The notes under the pieces are model-generated. The model saw only the letters and a program-made list of their open reading frames with translations. It had not been told where the DNA came from and did no database searches. From contig NC_081410.1 in NCBI RefSeq assembly GCF_030272615.1, forward strand, positions 220,585,415-220,649,414: DNA of 64,000 nucleotides, in the 5' to 3' direction. Position 1 is the first letter of the stretch; each line of letters opens with the position of its first letter. The position numbers and the translations under genes were made by a program. This DNA is from Cryptomeria japonica (Eukaryota > Streptophyta > Pinopsida > Cupressales > Cupressaceae). Positions 1-11,500 of the stretch are shown piece after piece.

Positions 1-2080
1 GCGCTTGCCTTTGATTGTGATGACGTTCACTTGATTATCCTTGGCTGATATATGATTGATGGTGTTATTGTATATATGATTGATACGAGCTCCACGTGTA
101 TCGTTTGAGGTTGAATCTCCATGCTTGTTGTAGTTTGGAAGAGGATTCTTAAAGGCTCCATGGTCACCATTTGCCTTGAGACCATCGACTGTTAAATCGC
201 CTTTATCAATCATGTCTTGAACAATGTTTTTCAGTCTCATGCAATCATTTGTTTGATGACCTTTGTTGTGATGAAAATCACAAAAGTGTATCATTCCACC
301 AGGGTGGTTTGATTTGTGGTTCAAAGTTGTTGATCGTTGGTAAGGAGATAATTTTGTTTGCCAAGAGTTCTCTGAATGCTGACTCCAAGGATTGCCCTAG
401 TGGTGTGTAAATGTGTTTTGGAAAGTTGTTGGTGTTACCTCGTGAGTTTGTACTTGGTCCTCGATTAGTGTTATTGCTTTGGGTATTATTGGCGTTGTTT
501 GCGTTGAGATGATCTTGATTGGCATTTGGTGCATAAGTGTTAGTGCCTTGGTTAGCACCTTTTGGATTCTTTGTAGCTTGAGGATTACCTGATAACTCTA
601 GCACTGGTTGCTTGGATTTTGCATCATTTGATTCGTTTCCTCCTTCATTTCCAGTGTTTTTGTTTCTGGTCCAGAATCTGGATTTGTCTAAGTTGTTGTT
701 TGGGTTGTTGTAGCTAGATGAATTTGTTCCTTCTTTGAAAAATTTGAATGTTCCTTTCTTGACACATGCTTACTCTACCTGGATGCCATTTTCAATCAAT
801 TTGGCAAAAGATGGTATGCATTGAAGTTTGATAATGTAACTCATCTCACTATTCAATTTGTCGATGAAAATTTCCATCTTTTCTTTTTCGGGCACATCTT
901 GAGGATATCTCGAAACCATACATCGCCAACATTGAAGGAATACCATGAATGTTTCATTGTTTTTCTGCTTGGTATTACAGACATCTAGCTTAGTGATAGT
1001 ATGTTGAATGTTGTAGGAATATTGAGTTATGAATTTATTGACTAATTCATCGAATGATCTGACAAGAGGTGTGATTTTGAATAACCATTCCATTGTTTGT
1101 CCTCCCAAGCTTCTTTTGAATAACCTCATCAAATAGGTGTCAACATGGGCAAATTCAAGACTCATGGTGCAAAATTCTCGAACATGATCATGAGGGTCGT
1201 TTTTCCCATCATATTTGTCAAATTTGGGAATATCTGAGTTTGGGGGAAAAGGCACCATGTTTAACCGTCTGTCAAAAGGATAAGGACAAATTTCAGTCAA
1301 GGAGTACCGTATTGTTGCACCCTGTTGCATGTCTTGCATTTCTCTTTGCAACATTTGCATTTGCTGAGTGAGAGCAATCAACGGTGCATTTTCCTGCCAA
1401 GGGAAGAGTTCTTCCCTTGCATTATTTCTAAGCTGAAATGGTGTGTGGTGGGGTATGTTTTTCTCAGGGATGTTTTGCTCAGGCAAATTATGTTCTGGTA
1501 GATTTTGCTTAGGTATGTTTTGTTCAGAGTCACATGCTTCCTCCTCTCTATGTCATTCTTGATAATCATAATGTTGAGATCTTGTCCTAAATATGTCAGT
1601 GTCAAAGTCTTCAGGGAGTTTAACTCCTTTGCTTGTGAGCATGAGTAGATATTTTTCTTTGTCATTCTCCATGAGTCTTTCCACAAGTTTTTGAAATGAA
1701 GCGCTTTCTTGACACTCTTGGGGGAGTTCCTCAGAAATTTTGGTGCCTTCTAGATTGGGACACTCGAAAGGATTTGATAATCTTTGATCCATGTTGGACT
1801 CTGGTTGCATTTCATTTTGTTTGTTTCGTTGAGAGCAAGTGACAATGGGCATCTAGTAGAATCTTTATGTGATAAAAGGAATGAACTCCTCTTCGATGTT
1901 TTGTTCAGGGGTTGGTGGTTCAAACCACGGTATGTTGTAAGTGATGCACTCTTTGGGGAATAAGGCCGGATTGATCTTTCCTCCTTGATTTAGGCGTTGA
2001 TTGAATGTTGATTTTTGACAGCGTGCTCTAATCCTCAATGGTTCCTTGTCAAATTCGTTGGTTTTGTCTTGAAGATACAA
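1..2080 (-). pseudogene. Ty3-gypsy gag, degraded, partial
   Basis: One reading frame can be followed on the minus strand from about 2080 to 278, broken by stops near 1853-1864, 1487-1552 and 605-769. A frameshift near 300 leads into the last part. The core at 1486-770 has the capsid signature: FDKYDGKNDPHDHVREF, then a WLFKI segment, then FDELVNKFITQY, as in the Retrotrans_gag family. The region 604-278 is Asn/Thr-rich linker. The stretch near 300-240 reads FCDFHHNKGHQTNDC, a Cys/His knuckle like those of plant gypsy elements, followed by a gag-protease linker. Gag would package element RNA in virus-like particles. This copy cannot make a full protein. Confidence 0.82.
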
Positions 2081-2700
2081 GTGGATATGATGAAGGAATG
2101 TTTGATGAGATTTGAAGAGTTGGCGATTGATGTATAAAAATTATTCCATTTGGCAAGTTTTAGAGAACTGGGTTGTTTGTTTCCTCAACTTAGTGTTATG
2201 ATAAATACTCTTTCTTCTCAGAATATGAGGATTAGTCATGCACAAGCGATCAATGGTTTCCTTTGATTTGTTTTGGATTTAGTTATCTTGTTTTGAAACT
2301 CAAGTCTTACTTTATCAAATGAAGGTTTAGATGCCCCCTCACGACAAAGCGTGTCAAATGATATGGAATAAGAGCTTTCCCGATATGGAAACCTGATTTT
2401 GATAACTTGGAGTTTAAAACAAGTGTGTTTTTGGATAGAAATCCTTTTGATTGAAGGACCTGTTGATACTTGTGATGATGTTTCCTGATTTTGATAGGAG
2501 AGATGTGTTTTATCTTGCGACTAGTTTTCAGATTTTGACAACTTTGTTTTACAGAGAACTTGCTTTGGGAATAGTTTTCGATACTCTGTTTTGATTTTCT
2601 GTTTGATGAAGTTCAAGCTGAGGAGAGAAAGCTTCCTAAATTGTTTTCAGATTTTTCAAAAATACCTTTTGTTTTTCCCCCTTATTTTCTTAGTTTCTGC

Positions 2701-3070
2701 TACGCGCTAAGACAGAGATGCAATGCGCTACTAAATTTCCTCAACATGCTAGAGAAAAGACTCCACGCGCTAAGCTGCCCTCTGTGACGCACTAACTAGT
2801 TTGTTTTGAATTTGTCTTGGTCTAAAAGGTTATGCGCTAATATGGGCTGCCAATGCGCTAACTGTTGGTTTCTACGCGCTAATTCTTGATCCCTACGCAC
2901 TAAGTCGTTGCTTCAGCGTGCCATAATATTTTCAAAAAGCGCTAAGTTAAAACTGTTAGTGTTGGATTTTGATGAAGCGCTAAAGTTCATAATGAATGTG
3001 CTAAAGTGAAGTTCGAGTGCGCTAAAGGATGGTTTCTACGTGCTAAGAAGTTGCTCTTACGCGCTAAACT
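2701..3070 (-). repeat. 21-bp periodic GCGCTAA array A in the gypsy leader
   Basis: On the plus strand the GCTA of a TACGCGCTAA-like motif falls at 2706, 2727, 2748, 2769, 2791, 2836, 2857, 2878, 2899, 2920, 2941, 2979, 3000, 3021, 3042 and 3063. Almost every step is 21 bp. The roughly 12 bases between motifs differ from unit to unit, so this is not an ordinary young tandem repeat. It lies in the untranslated leader of gypsy element 1. Translated, 21 bp is a heptad: plus-strand frames show [Y/N/H]AL every seven residues and minus frames show LA[R/H]. Confidence 0.9.
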
Positions 3071-4579
3071 GCCCTGATAGTTTTACTTGGTTGCTTTTCT
3101 GCAATTTTTGGAACTTTGTTTTCAATGATGATGGATGATTTTCTGAAGTAATAAATGAAAGCACGGCACAAAAGAAGCAACCATTTTTCTTAATCTAAAC
3201 AATGAGTGTATGTTCTATGAGGATGTGTTCAAATCCCCAATGTTTTAACAAGTTTAGATACAACAACATACAATTCAATTAGACTCTTTATTCAAGGGTC
3301 ATAAGTAATATCATAGCCCACTAGTCTCGATACTCCGTCAGCTCAAACAGCCTTGTCACCCCCTAGGGGGTGCCCATTTTTTTTCCTTTTGCCAAAAATT
3401 AACCCAAAGTGAATTGCTTCACAATTGAGTAGTTATCTTGGGAGATATATGGTCAGCAATTTTGAGGGCGGATTCTTCCCCACCCTTGCACTATGATATT
3501 ACAAATGTTTGGATACTGACTCGGCTCAAAGTTTCTATATTAAAGTTCGTAATCAGGCTTCCCGTTCGGTTGTCAGTGATAAACTCCCTCAGGAGGCTTC
3601 CCAACCTTTAGAACAAAGGCTTTACGTATCTCAAGGATATTGGGGGAAGGCTAATCGTTGCACGCAACCGTTGAAAAAGACTTTCGTCACTTTCCACTTT
3701 TGATTCTAGTGGGTTGGAACACTTGGCGTCAAAGTCATTTCCCACTTAGGTCGTTCCCTTCACACCGGCAAAAGAATAGCCTTAAGAGTTTTTCAACCCC
3801 TCAGGAAGGTAAGCCTGATAAAGGATTTAATGCAATAAACATTGAAAGCGTAAGAGTGGTCTGGTTTTTTTATCACCCAGTTAAGGGGAGAGCATATTCC
3901 TTCCACTTTCGTAGCAAAGCAAACAAGTGTTCTTTTTAACTTTTATTGCAATGATTTGGTAAAATCTATATGGAGATGTTGCTCCACAAAAACATGGTGT
4001 TTATTTTATCCCTTCAAAGCAATGATTTTTTGATCTAGGAAAAGAGTCTGGTCAACAAAGCAACTTCGATGTTTGGTCAACAAAAGAAATTGATTAAAAG
4101 GAGAAGATCTTCCCTCTTTAATTGCGAATGAATTTGGACATGTGTGATTCTTTTAATTTGCAAAAATTGAAGTGGATCTTTTTATGCACTAAAGGATGGT
4201 GAAGTTCTTTTTAAAGCCCTTTGTTTGCAAAAATAGAAAGATTGCCTTGTTCTTTTTAGGGCCCAAAGTAAAAAAATTTCTCCTAAGAAAGCAAGAAAGA
4301 TGTTTTTTTTTTGTTCTTTTTATTTGCCCAAAATAAAGATGAGTTCAATTTTATTTAAACAAGAATTAAAAGACTTTAAATTTTAACTAACTTAGTTAAG
4401 TTAGAAAAAAATTTAAACTATTGTAACTCTTAAGCTAAAACTAAGCTCCACCTGCAAGAAACTTTGTCAGAAATCCTACAAAAAGATCAATTAAAACAAT
4501 TAGAAAACATTAGCTCTTGTGGACTTCTACAAGTCTATATTTAATCGCGGTTACAATTTAATTTTTTTCTTCTGTCTGT
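3071..4579 (-). other. Leader of gypsy element 1, no gene seen
   Basis: This stretch lies between the two 21-bp arrays. Short open frames at 3509-3939 show no recognisable domain and run against the element. Positions 4300-4440 are A/T-rich. I see no coding signal, RNA gene or second element here. Confidence 0.5.
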
Positions 4580-4856
4580 GATGCGCTACACAAAAGACTG
4601 TACGCGCTACAAGATAACCGGGATGTGCTATCGGATAGACCCAATGCGCTGAAATGTTTTCTGAAAGTGTTGCTCTATTAAGTTCCCACGCTGAGACCTA
4701 CAGGAAAAATGTTAAAAAGTATATGCGCTAAGTGATGGTCTGTACACGCTAGGAAGTGAGTCCCACGCGCTGAAAAGTGAACCGGATGCACTGGAATGTT
4801 AACCAGATGTGCTAAGGGATGTTCCCCACACGCCGATTCTTGTTTCCCGCGTACCT
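4580..4856 (-). repeat. 21-bp periodic GCGCTAA array B in the gypsy leader
   Basis: A second array of the same motif, close to the primer-binding site. GCTA or a one-base variant falls at 4585, 4606, 4627, 4648, 4669, 4690, 4711, then 4727, 4748, 4769, 4790, 4811 and 4832. All steps are 21 bp except one of 16. The minus-strand open frame across it (4860-4678) reads as heptads such as EHPLAHL, HFSARGTHFLAC and HHLAHIL. That ORF may simply be a consequence of the period. Confidence 0.88.
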
Positions 4857-4901
4857 GCAAAAGTGGTTAGATTCAAAAACCGATTTGATTAATGGGTTTG
4901 A

Positions 4902-4920
4902 GCCCCACTGTGGGCGTCAG
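4902..4920 (-). promoter_or_regulatory. Primer-binding site of gypsy element 1
   Basis: Reading the minus strand just past the LTR end (CA at 4924), the sequence is TGACGCCCACAGTGGGGCTC. This closely matches the TGGCGCCCACCGTGGGGC type of site beside many plant gypsy LTRs. Minus-strand DNA synthesis would be primed here. Confidence 0.65.
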
Positions 4921-4923
4921 AAA

Positions 4924-6406
4924 TGTATGTGGGAAAAGCGAGGCTATGAAACTTAAAATGTGAAAAATGTTGTTCAAAGGGCTTGTCCACATACCCACGA
5001 GACTTCTTGGTGCAAGTTATGGAGTCATGAAGAATGACTCAACTTCCCAAGGTAGGTTCCATGGTTCTCTATCTCACAAGGTCCCGCAAGCCAATACCTT
5101 TGCTCTCAGATCACTGAGCAAAGTGACTTAGGGATGACAAATGCAAGAATGAGGGATGCTTTAGATTGATTTTAACATGAAATGCATCCTATTTATGCAT
5201 GATTCTATAAATGAGTTAAACTAGATTATAAGATGACAAGGTTAGTAGCAATACTATCCTAACATGATATACTAGTTAATGATTTAAGCTAATGATAACA
5301 TAAATACTCTAAATGCTTATTAGATTAATACCTATTATAAAGAGAGGCTAGATGTATTGATTAAATTGAGCATAAATGAGATACTAAAAGCTTGGATGAT
5401 CTTTTGAAATAGAGGAATGAGAGCTCTGTTTATAGGGAAAATAGGGCAACGGATGGTCAAGATTGGAGGAGTTAATCAAGGGTCGGGATTGAAAGTTATC
5501 AATCCATGTTAACAATTTCCACCAATGAAATGATGACAATTGTCAACATAAGACTGCTTGAGAGGAGAGGTAAGAAGCATTAAATTCTTGAGAAGACCTC
5601 ATGGTTACCTTAGAAGGTTAGGGTTAAGGTTAGGTTAGGGTTATCCAATGGATAAAGCTTTTACCCAAGGGGTAAACTCTTGTGCAAAGGTTAAAGGGAT
5701 AACCATGGTCAAAGCAATGAATGCTTGCTGAGACCCCTGGGTTAGATGAGGGTTAAGTTAGGCAAAAAGTCTCTAACCATGCCACTAAGGGTTAGTTAAC
5801 CATTAATGGTTTGGAAGACTTTGGGGACAAATTTGTAAGAGTCCTTCCAAATTTGGGGGTATTCAACAAGTTAGCTTGTTGAAGGCATAAAGGCTTTAAT
5901 GCCTTTTGAAGACTTTACTCCAAATTTGAGAAGTGACCTCCTCAAATTTAGGGAAAGGGGATAATGGATGGGTTTAGGCTAATTGATTAGGATTAGATGA
6001 ATTCTAGAAGAAATTAGGAAGAGGGTTAGGATGCAAGTGGGAGATGTAGGAAAATGCAAGTGGGTGGAGAAAATTGAATTTAATTAAAATAAAATTAATT
6101 TATTTCAATTTGGTTGCAAGTTGGGAAATTAAATAAATTAGATTTATTTAATTGGGGTAAACTATTTAATTAAATGTTAATTTAATTAAAAAGTAGAGAG
6201 AAGGGATTTAATTTAATAAAATGATTTATTCAATTAAATGACATAAAGGACTTAAGTGAATTTAAATAAATAAATTGAATAATTTATTTAATTAAATAGA
6301 AGAATGTGAGTGATTTAATTAAATTAGATTTAACTAAATAGAGGAATAAGAATAAAATGAACATTAAATATTCATTTAGGAATATGGTCATTTTTATACC
6401 TCTACA
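4924..6406 (-). repeat. 5' LTR of gypsy element 1
   Basis: On the minus strand the LTR starts TGTAGAGGTATAAAAATG at 6406 and ends with CA at 4924, next to the primer-binding site, giving about 1.48 kb. The first 350 bases are rich in TTAATTAAATAAATT-like runs. A TATA-like CCTATAAACAG lies near 5440-5427. The start and the AT-rich tract match the LTR-like starts at 10749, 24428 and 61898, suggesting one broad LTR family. The boundary at 6406 is inferred from the start consensus. Confidence 0.65.
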
Positions 6407-6513
6407 GTTATATAAGTGTTTATAGCTACCACTTTGTTATTCTTAATCATTTTCGGCACAAGGAGAAAATTTCCCTCCCCTACTACCTGTTATGTTCCCT
6501 AAATGTCGAGATT

Positions 6514-7661
6514 ATGGATGCTATCTCTAATCCCAAGACTAACCATGCTTTACATGAGGGTCTTATGGTGGTTCTATACAACCATATCAAGAACACCACT
6601 GTTCAACAAGCTATATATGAGGTATCTGAGTCAGATGAGTATTTGTGTGATTCGGATGATGAAGACGATGAAGGATACAAAATAGAGGCGGATGTCGAGG
6701 TGGACCCCCATACCACCGAGTTGAGAAAGCGTAAAAGGAAAACTGGTCAAGAGGACCAAGGTAAAGGGTCGATCCATCGAAAATAGAAGGGGGAGGATGA
6801 TGACAGTTGGTACGAGGAAGAAGAGGAGAATGAAGATGACATGGAGACAGACAGTGAGGAGGTTCAAATTATCTCAAGCCAGAAGAAAAAGCAGAAGATG
6901 TTGAGAGGTGAGGAGTTGGGAGCTAAGAACCGCTTGCCCCTTTCTACCGGCTCCAACGATCAGAGTAGGGGCTTGGCTGGGGAGAATACCCCCAATAAGA
7001 AAATTAAGACAACAGAGTGGAAGGAGGTGGGTCTGGAGGTGAACTTGGACCCTATGGGAGACAAGGCTTAGGATGGCTCCCCTCTGGACTTCGACCTGTG
7101 TATCAAAAATGGTATGTACTGCTTCAATAAGGTCTTCTTTTGGGTTCAGAAGGAAATAAAAAGCATAAAAGCCAAACAGGTCCAGGAAGCTAGCAATCTT
7201 GAAGCTCTGGAAGCTATTGGCACTGAAAAAATCAGCTCTCTACTTGATTTCTTAAGCGAGCTGACTAAAGCTATCAGCAATGCGAAGGAAATTATAAATG
7301 CCCAATGCAATAGCTTTCAAACCCTGGAAGATAGAGCTAGGGCAATTGAAAAGAAGATTGAAGGGATTGAGAAGACCCTCAAAAATATTGGGGAGCAGAG
7401 TTACAATTTAAAGGTCGCCTCTGATAGTATCAAGGTCCTTATCAGCAAACAAACATGTCCAAGGGGAAAAGGCCATCGGGGACACTACTGAGGAGAAGGA
7501 TGGAACCCCTGAAGATAAGGAAGTGGGTCCCGAAAAAAGAACACGTGCAAGTACCAGAAAGAAGCAAAACCACAGAAGGGACATTGAAGATATCAAGAGG
7601 ATTGTTGTGACAATGGAGCAATTGGAGCTGGAAGCTGCCGAATTGCTAAATAACTTCACCT
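6514..7661 (+). pseudogene. Degraded ORF of unknown function, acidic and coiled-coil
   Basis: I do not recognise this protein. One frame runs from 6514 to about 7465, interrupted by two TAG codons (6784 and 7069). It then shifts frame and continues to a stop at 7659-7661 (ends ELLNNFT). The N-terminal third is acidic (SDSDDEDDEGY, then an E/D run at about 6795-6860). The middle is Lys/Arg-rich with nuclear-signal-like RKRKRKTG. The part from 7114 is helical and coiled-coil-like (EKKIEGIEKTLKNIGEQ). The sequence right after the stop resembles the tail of the LINE relic at 29.4-30.9 kb, so this may be LINE-related or LINE-mobilised. Confidence 0.6.
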
Positions 7662-7895
7662 AGGCTTGGTTGTTCTTCTCTGCTTTTTTTGTTGTCTGAT
7701 GTTTAGTTTCTTTGTGTTGTGTCTTTCTGCTGCTGGGTTTTTGTTTTCGGCCAGTTGTCTTTAATGTGGTTGTTGTCTTTTGTTTTTCTAGTGGACTCTA
7801 ATGGCTATCTTTTGAATATTTGATGTAAAGGGTTTCAGGGGCCCTTCAAAACCAGTTTTCCCCTAATAAAAAGCATAGAAGAAAACTTAGAGAAT
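7662..7895 (+). repeat. LINE-like 3' tail
   Basis: A T/G-rich untranslated stretch ends in TTGATGTAAAGGGTTTC, then GCCCTTCAAAACC and CCCCTAATAAAAAGC near 7820-7875. The minus strand at 29440-29375 has the same layout: TTGATGTACAAGGTTTTGG, TTTTGAAACCC, then CCTAATAAAAAAC. There it follows a LINE ORF1 relic. Shared 3' ends are expected where one LINE reverse transcriptase mobilises different bodies. Confidence 0.5.
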
Positions 7896-7980
7896 GAGTG
7901 TCAAGAAAGAAAACAAAAGCCAAATAAAAGAGACTTGATAGATTAAAAAGGTAAAAACAAAGTTATGATAGTAACAAGGC

Positions 7981-8160
7981 ATGGAACAAGCACCACAAAA
8001 CCAAAACAATCACACCACACAATCAGGACAACCAATATATGACATAGAAAATGATGATTATGATGATGAAGAGGAAGAAGAAAACTTTTTCCTAAATCAT
8101 AAACATGATCAAATATTGGAAGAAGCTAAACATGTTATAAACAAAGAACAACAAAAATAA
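7981..8160 (+). pseudogene. Short acidic open frame, unknown
   Basis: An ATG-initiated frame of about 60 codons (starts MEQAPQNQNNHTTQSGQ, contains DYDDEEEEENFF, ends in TAA). It lies just upstream of a gypsy protease relic on the same strand, so it may be a worn gag-pol linker. I cannot assign a family. Composition and context are the only evidence. Confidence 0.3.
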
Positions 8161-8369
8161 AAATAGCATAATACCTACTTCTTAGAAAGAGAAGCCTCTG
8201 CATTAAAAAAAATAGCTTCAATAACATAACAAAACAACCTAATTTAAAAATTTAAAATATTTTGTAAATATTGGAACAAATAAAAAAAAATTAAAAACCT
8301 CACATTAGAAAAATGACAAAAATAGATAGGTTGTGAAAATCCAAACCCTTATTGATCACCACACACATT

Positions 8370-8832
8370 AACCACAGAAAAATCAAACAAGTGATATTTC
8401 ACTTATGCCTAGATGTTAATATGCACCCAAAGAGGTTCTAGGACAACTAGGAAAGAAAACACTAGGTGAGACCTACTACAACATCAGTCTAGCAAATGGT
8501 TCGTCAATAGGGTCCATAGGAACTTGGGAGAATGTAGAAGTTAACATATTGCGAGTAAAAAATTGTAGATTTTGTAATCATTACTAATATTAAGACAAAA
8601 AAATATTTTAACACTTTCAATGCATTATTAGGGCTATAGGAGTTTGTAAATACACTAATGGTATTGTAGATTCAAGAAAGGAAGAACTATCTCTTGCAAA
8701 TGTTGATAGAATAGTCCACATACCCTTGGATACAAATATGGATAACAAATATAGGAAAGAAATAGTACCAAATGAACATGAGGATGAAGATTCTAAAATT
8801 GTGTGTTTGTTGAAAAAATTATCCAAAATATA
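8370..8832 (+). pseudogene. Ty3-gypsy protease-region relic
   Basis: Around 8425-8580 the plus strand reads PKEVLGQLGKKTLGETYY, then ISLANGSSIGSIGTWENVEV. This is the usual layout of the plant gypsy aspartic-protease domain downstream of its catalytic D-S/T-G (helix, LANGS..G.., then ..V.V). The catalytic triad itself is not preserved. A second open stretch (about 8620-8832, DRIVHIPLDTNMDNKYRK then acidic) follows in another frame and is unassigned. No RT is recognisable after it. Confidence 0.45.
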
Positions 8833-10748
8833 ATGTATAGAAGAAACCAGCTTCAAAAGAGAAATAGAAGTTAAAAGTAATAATTAAAACACTGGCAACA
8901 ACGATGTTTTAAATGTTCAAATTAGAGAATAACCAAAGTTAAAATCCTAGAAACTTAGAAGCTTAAAAAAATTCATAGAGTATAGAATAGAGAAAATATG
9001 TTGCAATTTATTGTAGACAACACCATTCCATTGCAAATCACAATACAATCATCTAGATCCCATACCACAACCACCATAAAATAATCACGCCTTTTGAACC
9101 ACATTTCACAAAGAATTTCACATATTGAATTTACCAAAATACTCATGAGTGGGGATATTAACACGCATTAGGAAAATATGAAACAAACAATTAACAAGGA
9201 AAACTTGATAGCATAAACATTATAGCATGCACTAATTTGCAATATAGCAAGCTAGTGGAATACCCATAGAGACAATATTCCTTGATGGTATGCTTTCAAA
9301 ATCTTAATAGAAACAAGATATAGGAAGGGGAATGTGAGTTAGTTTCTAAATATGATGGAATATACCCTTATCGGTAATCTTAGAATGAGTCATTACCAAG
9401 AGTTACAACTCCTCCACAATTTTTCTTCAAATTCACGAACTTTCTCTTGTGTCTAATCATATGACTCAAACATTCATTATTAATGATATACAGATTCTTC
9501 TCCTTCGGAGCATGTAATATAGTTTGAGAAACCATGAATTTTTTCTATCTTTGTCTTGGTTTCTTCTTCCAAACCTTCACAGTTTCAATCCTCTAATTTA
9601 TTGAATTAATTTCGCGAGTCTTCATTTTTTATTGATTTATATTTGTATTTAGAAAACTGCTTATTTTAAGGTTGTGTTTCAATTTTCATGGATCACCAAT
9701 CAATTTTAGTAATGAGGGCTCTTTGACTATCTTGAAATGGTCGAGCGGCATTGGACACATCTCTAGGCAAGGGGTTGACACTGGTAGTCGCTCCAAACTC
9801 ACCCAATATCAAGACCAAAATACTATATTCCATTTGAAGAAGATATACAAGAACAACTTTCCAACCAATAAATCCATTTCATATGTCTTTAGGACAAGGC
9901 ACAATTTTGAAGGTGGGGTGATGTTGATAGAAGTTATAGAAAAAGTACCAAAAAACCATTAGAACCTACCATAAATAGTTGTATATGAAGTGTAAAGCAC
10001 AAGGTTGATTAGGACCAATAAGAATAGCTATATTTTGTAAGAGACACATCCCTAATCTTATGTATATATACCAGATAATAGAATATGAAAGTAAATAAGT
10101 AAGAAAATAGAAGAGAAATAGATAATGAAAGAATATTATAAGCAAATTTTTTAAATATATGACAAATATTAATATATATCTAAGAGACAATTAGTTATGG
10201 TGCATATTTGTATTTAAATTATGTTTTATGTACATTTTAATTTTGTTATAGTATCACACTTTACTATTTCATATCACTTACCCTTTGATTATTCTCATAC
10301 TACCATCACCGGGGTATACAAATAACATTAAGAATTCCTAAGGCTCAAAGCTCCACTTTGCTTGCTAGAGCTTATGACGTGAGTAAGCTATTATATTTTG
10401 CAGCTTGTTCTAAACATTAAGTGCACTCCTACGCTATCAAATTTCCCTTAGTTAACTTGTTTTCGTACATGTGACCAATAGAAAGTGGAAAGCTAATGCA
10501 TATGATTATGCACTATCAATCATTTCCCTCCTTTGTTCATTTCATCTATGAAATCATGACAAATATCTCATACTACTTTTTTATATTGTATGATCTAAAA
10601 TTAGCTCACACATGATTGTTCACATTGATTAAATGACTAAGCAAGTTTATTATTGCTCCCGTCGCAAGAGTTGGTCTAATTGTAGTGAGTGAGATGGACT
10701 ACCCTTTTCATGTGGAAGAAGTAGGCGAAGGATGTAGTTGATAGTAGG
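8833..10748. other. No gene recognised
   Basis: A/T-rich sequence with scattered short ORFs. The longest, 9672-9962 on the plus strand, has no recognisable domain or start context. This may be decayed retroelement sequence. I see no RNA gene or clear repeat. Confidence 0.4.
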
Positions 10749-11500
10749 TGTAGAGATCTAAAAAATGATTAATGCATTTTCATCTTGTCATGTCATCGAC
10801 TTCTCATCTTTTTTATTCTATCGGTATTAATTAAATAAATTTTAATTATTTAGTTAAGCTAATATTTTTTCTATTAATTAAATAATTTTATTATTTAATT
10901 ATTTCACTATCCTTTTTTTTTATTATTAATTAAGTAATTCATCTTTTGGTCCTCGATAATTAAATAATTTCAAAAATTATTTAATTAGCTAACACTTCCC
11001 TCTCAAAATTAGATAAATTCAAATATTTTATTTAATTTTTCCACCTCAAATAAATAAAATTAATATTTTATTTATTTTCTCTAGGCATTACATCCTACTT
11101 TATCCTTCCACCTCATCAATCCATGTGCATTATAGGTTCTACCCTCTCTCAATTTTTCTCAATCATTGATCCTTCTAATTAATCTCCACCAATGATCAAA
11201 TGTTATGTGTGACATATAAATAAGACCTTTACTCGTTCATTTCTCCCTAGCTATCACTTTTCAACACTTATACAATCGTCAAATTATCAAGCATTATCAT
11301 TATCAAGCATCAAGCCTTCATGCCATCATGATGATATCAAATTTATGCTACAAATTCTAAGAGTAAATCAATATCAAGCATTCAAGCAAATCTCAAGTAA
11401 GAATGGAGCAATCTAAGGTCTTTTCTATGGTATTATTGTTTACCATTTGATTTTATTCATAGATCTTATGCTTTATTGAGTGATTGTATGAATGTGGAAT
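10749..11500 (+). repeat. Solo-LTR-like sequence (right end uncertain)
   Basis: Begins TGTAGAGATCTAAAAAATG and continues into TTAATTAAATAAATTTTAATT-type tracts (10820-11080). A TATA-like CATATAAATAAG follows near 11213-11224. The order (start consensus, AT tract, TATA box) matches the gypsy LTRs at 6406 (minus) and 61898. No primer site, polypurine tract or coding region is recognisable beside it, so it is probably a solo or truncated LTR. The end is a guess. Confidence 0.45.

Larger units (their letters stand above)
1..6406 (-). mobile_element. Ty3-gypsy element 1, 5' part (LTR, leader, gag)
   Basis: Read on the minus strand, the order is LTR (6406 to 4924), primer-binding site, a leader of about 2.8 kb, then gag running off the left edge of the window. 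Protease, RT and integrase would lie outside. The gag type, with a Retrotrans_gag core followed by an FCDFHHNKGH zinc-knuckle-like stretch, and the GCGCCCAC..GTGGGGC primer-site style resemble plant Tat-like gypsy elements. The reading frame has several stops and a frameshift, so this copy is dead. No target duplication can be checked because the other end is missing. Confidence 0.8.

Noticed and set aside
2701-3070. The 21-bp array as a CRISPR array
   Set aside because: The repeated part is only about 9 bases and degenerate, spacers are about 12 bases, and the setting is a plant retrotransposon leader.
3509-3939. Two overlapping plus-strand ORFs
   Set aside because: They lie in the leader of the minus-strand gypsy element 1 and show no conserved motif.
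9672-9962. A 96-codon plus-strand ORF as a candidate gene
   Set aside because: No recognisable domain and no neighbours; the length is ordinary for chance in this sequence.
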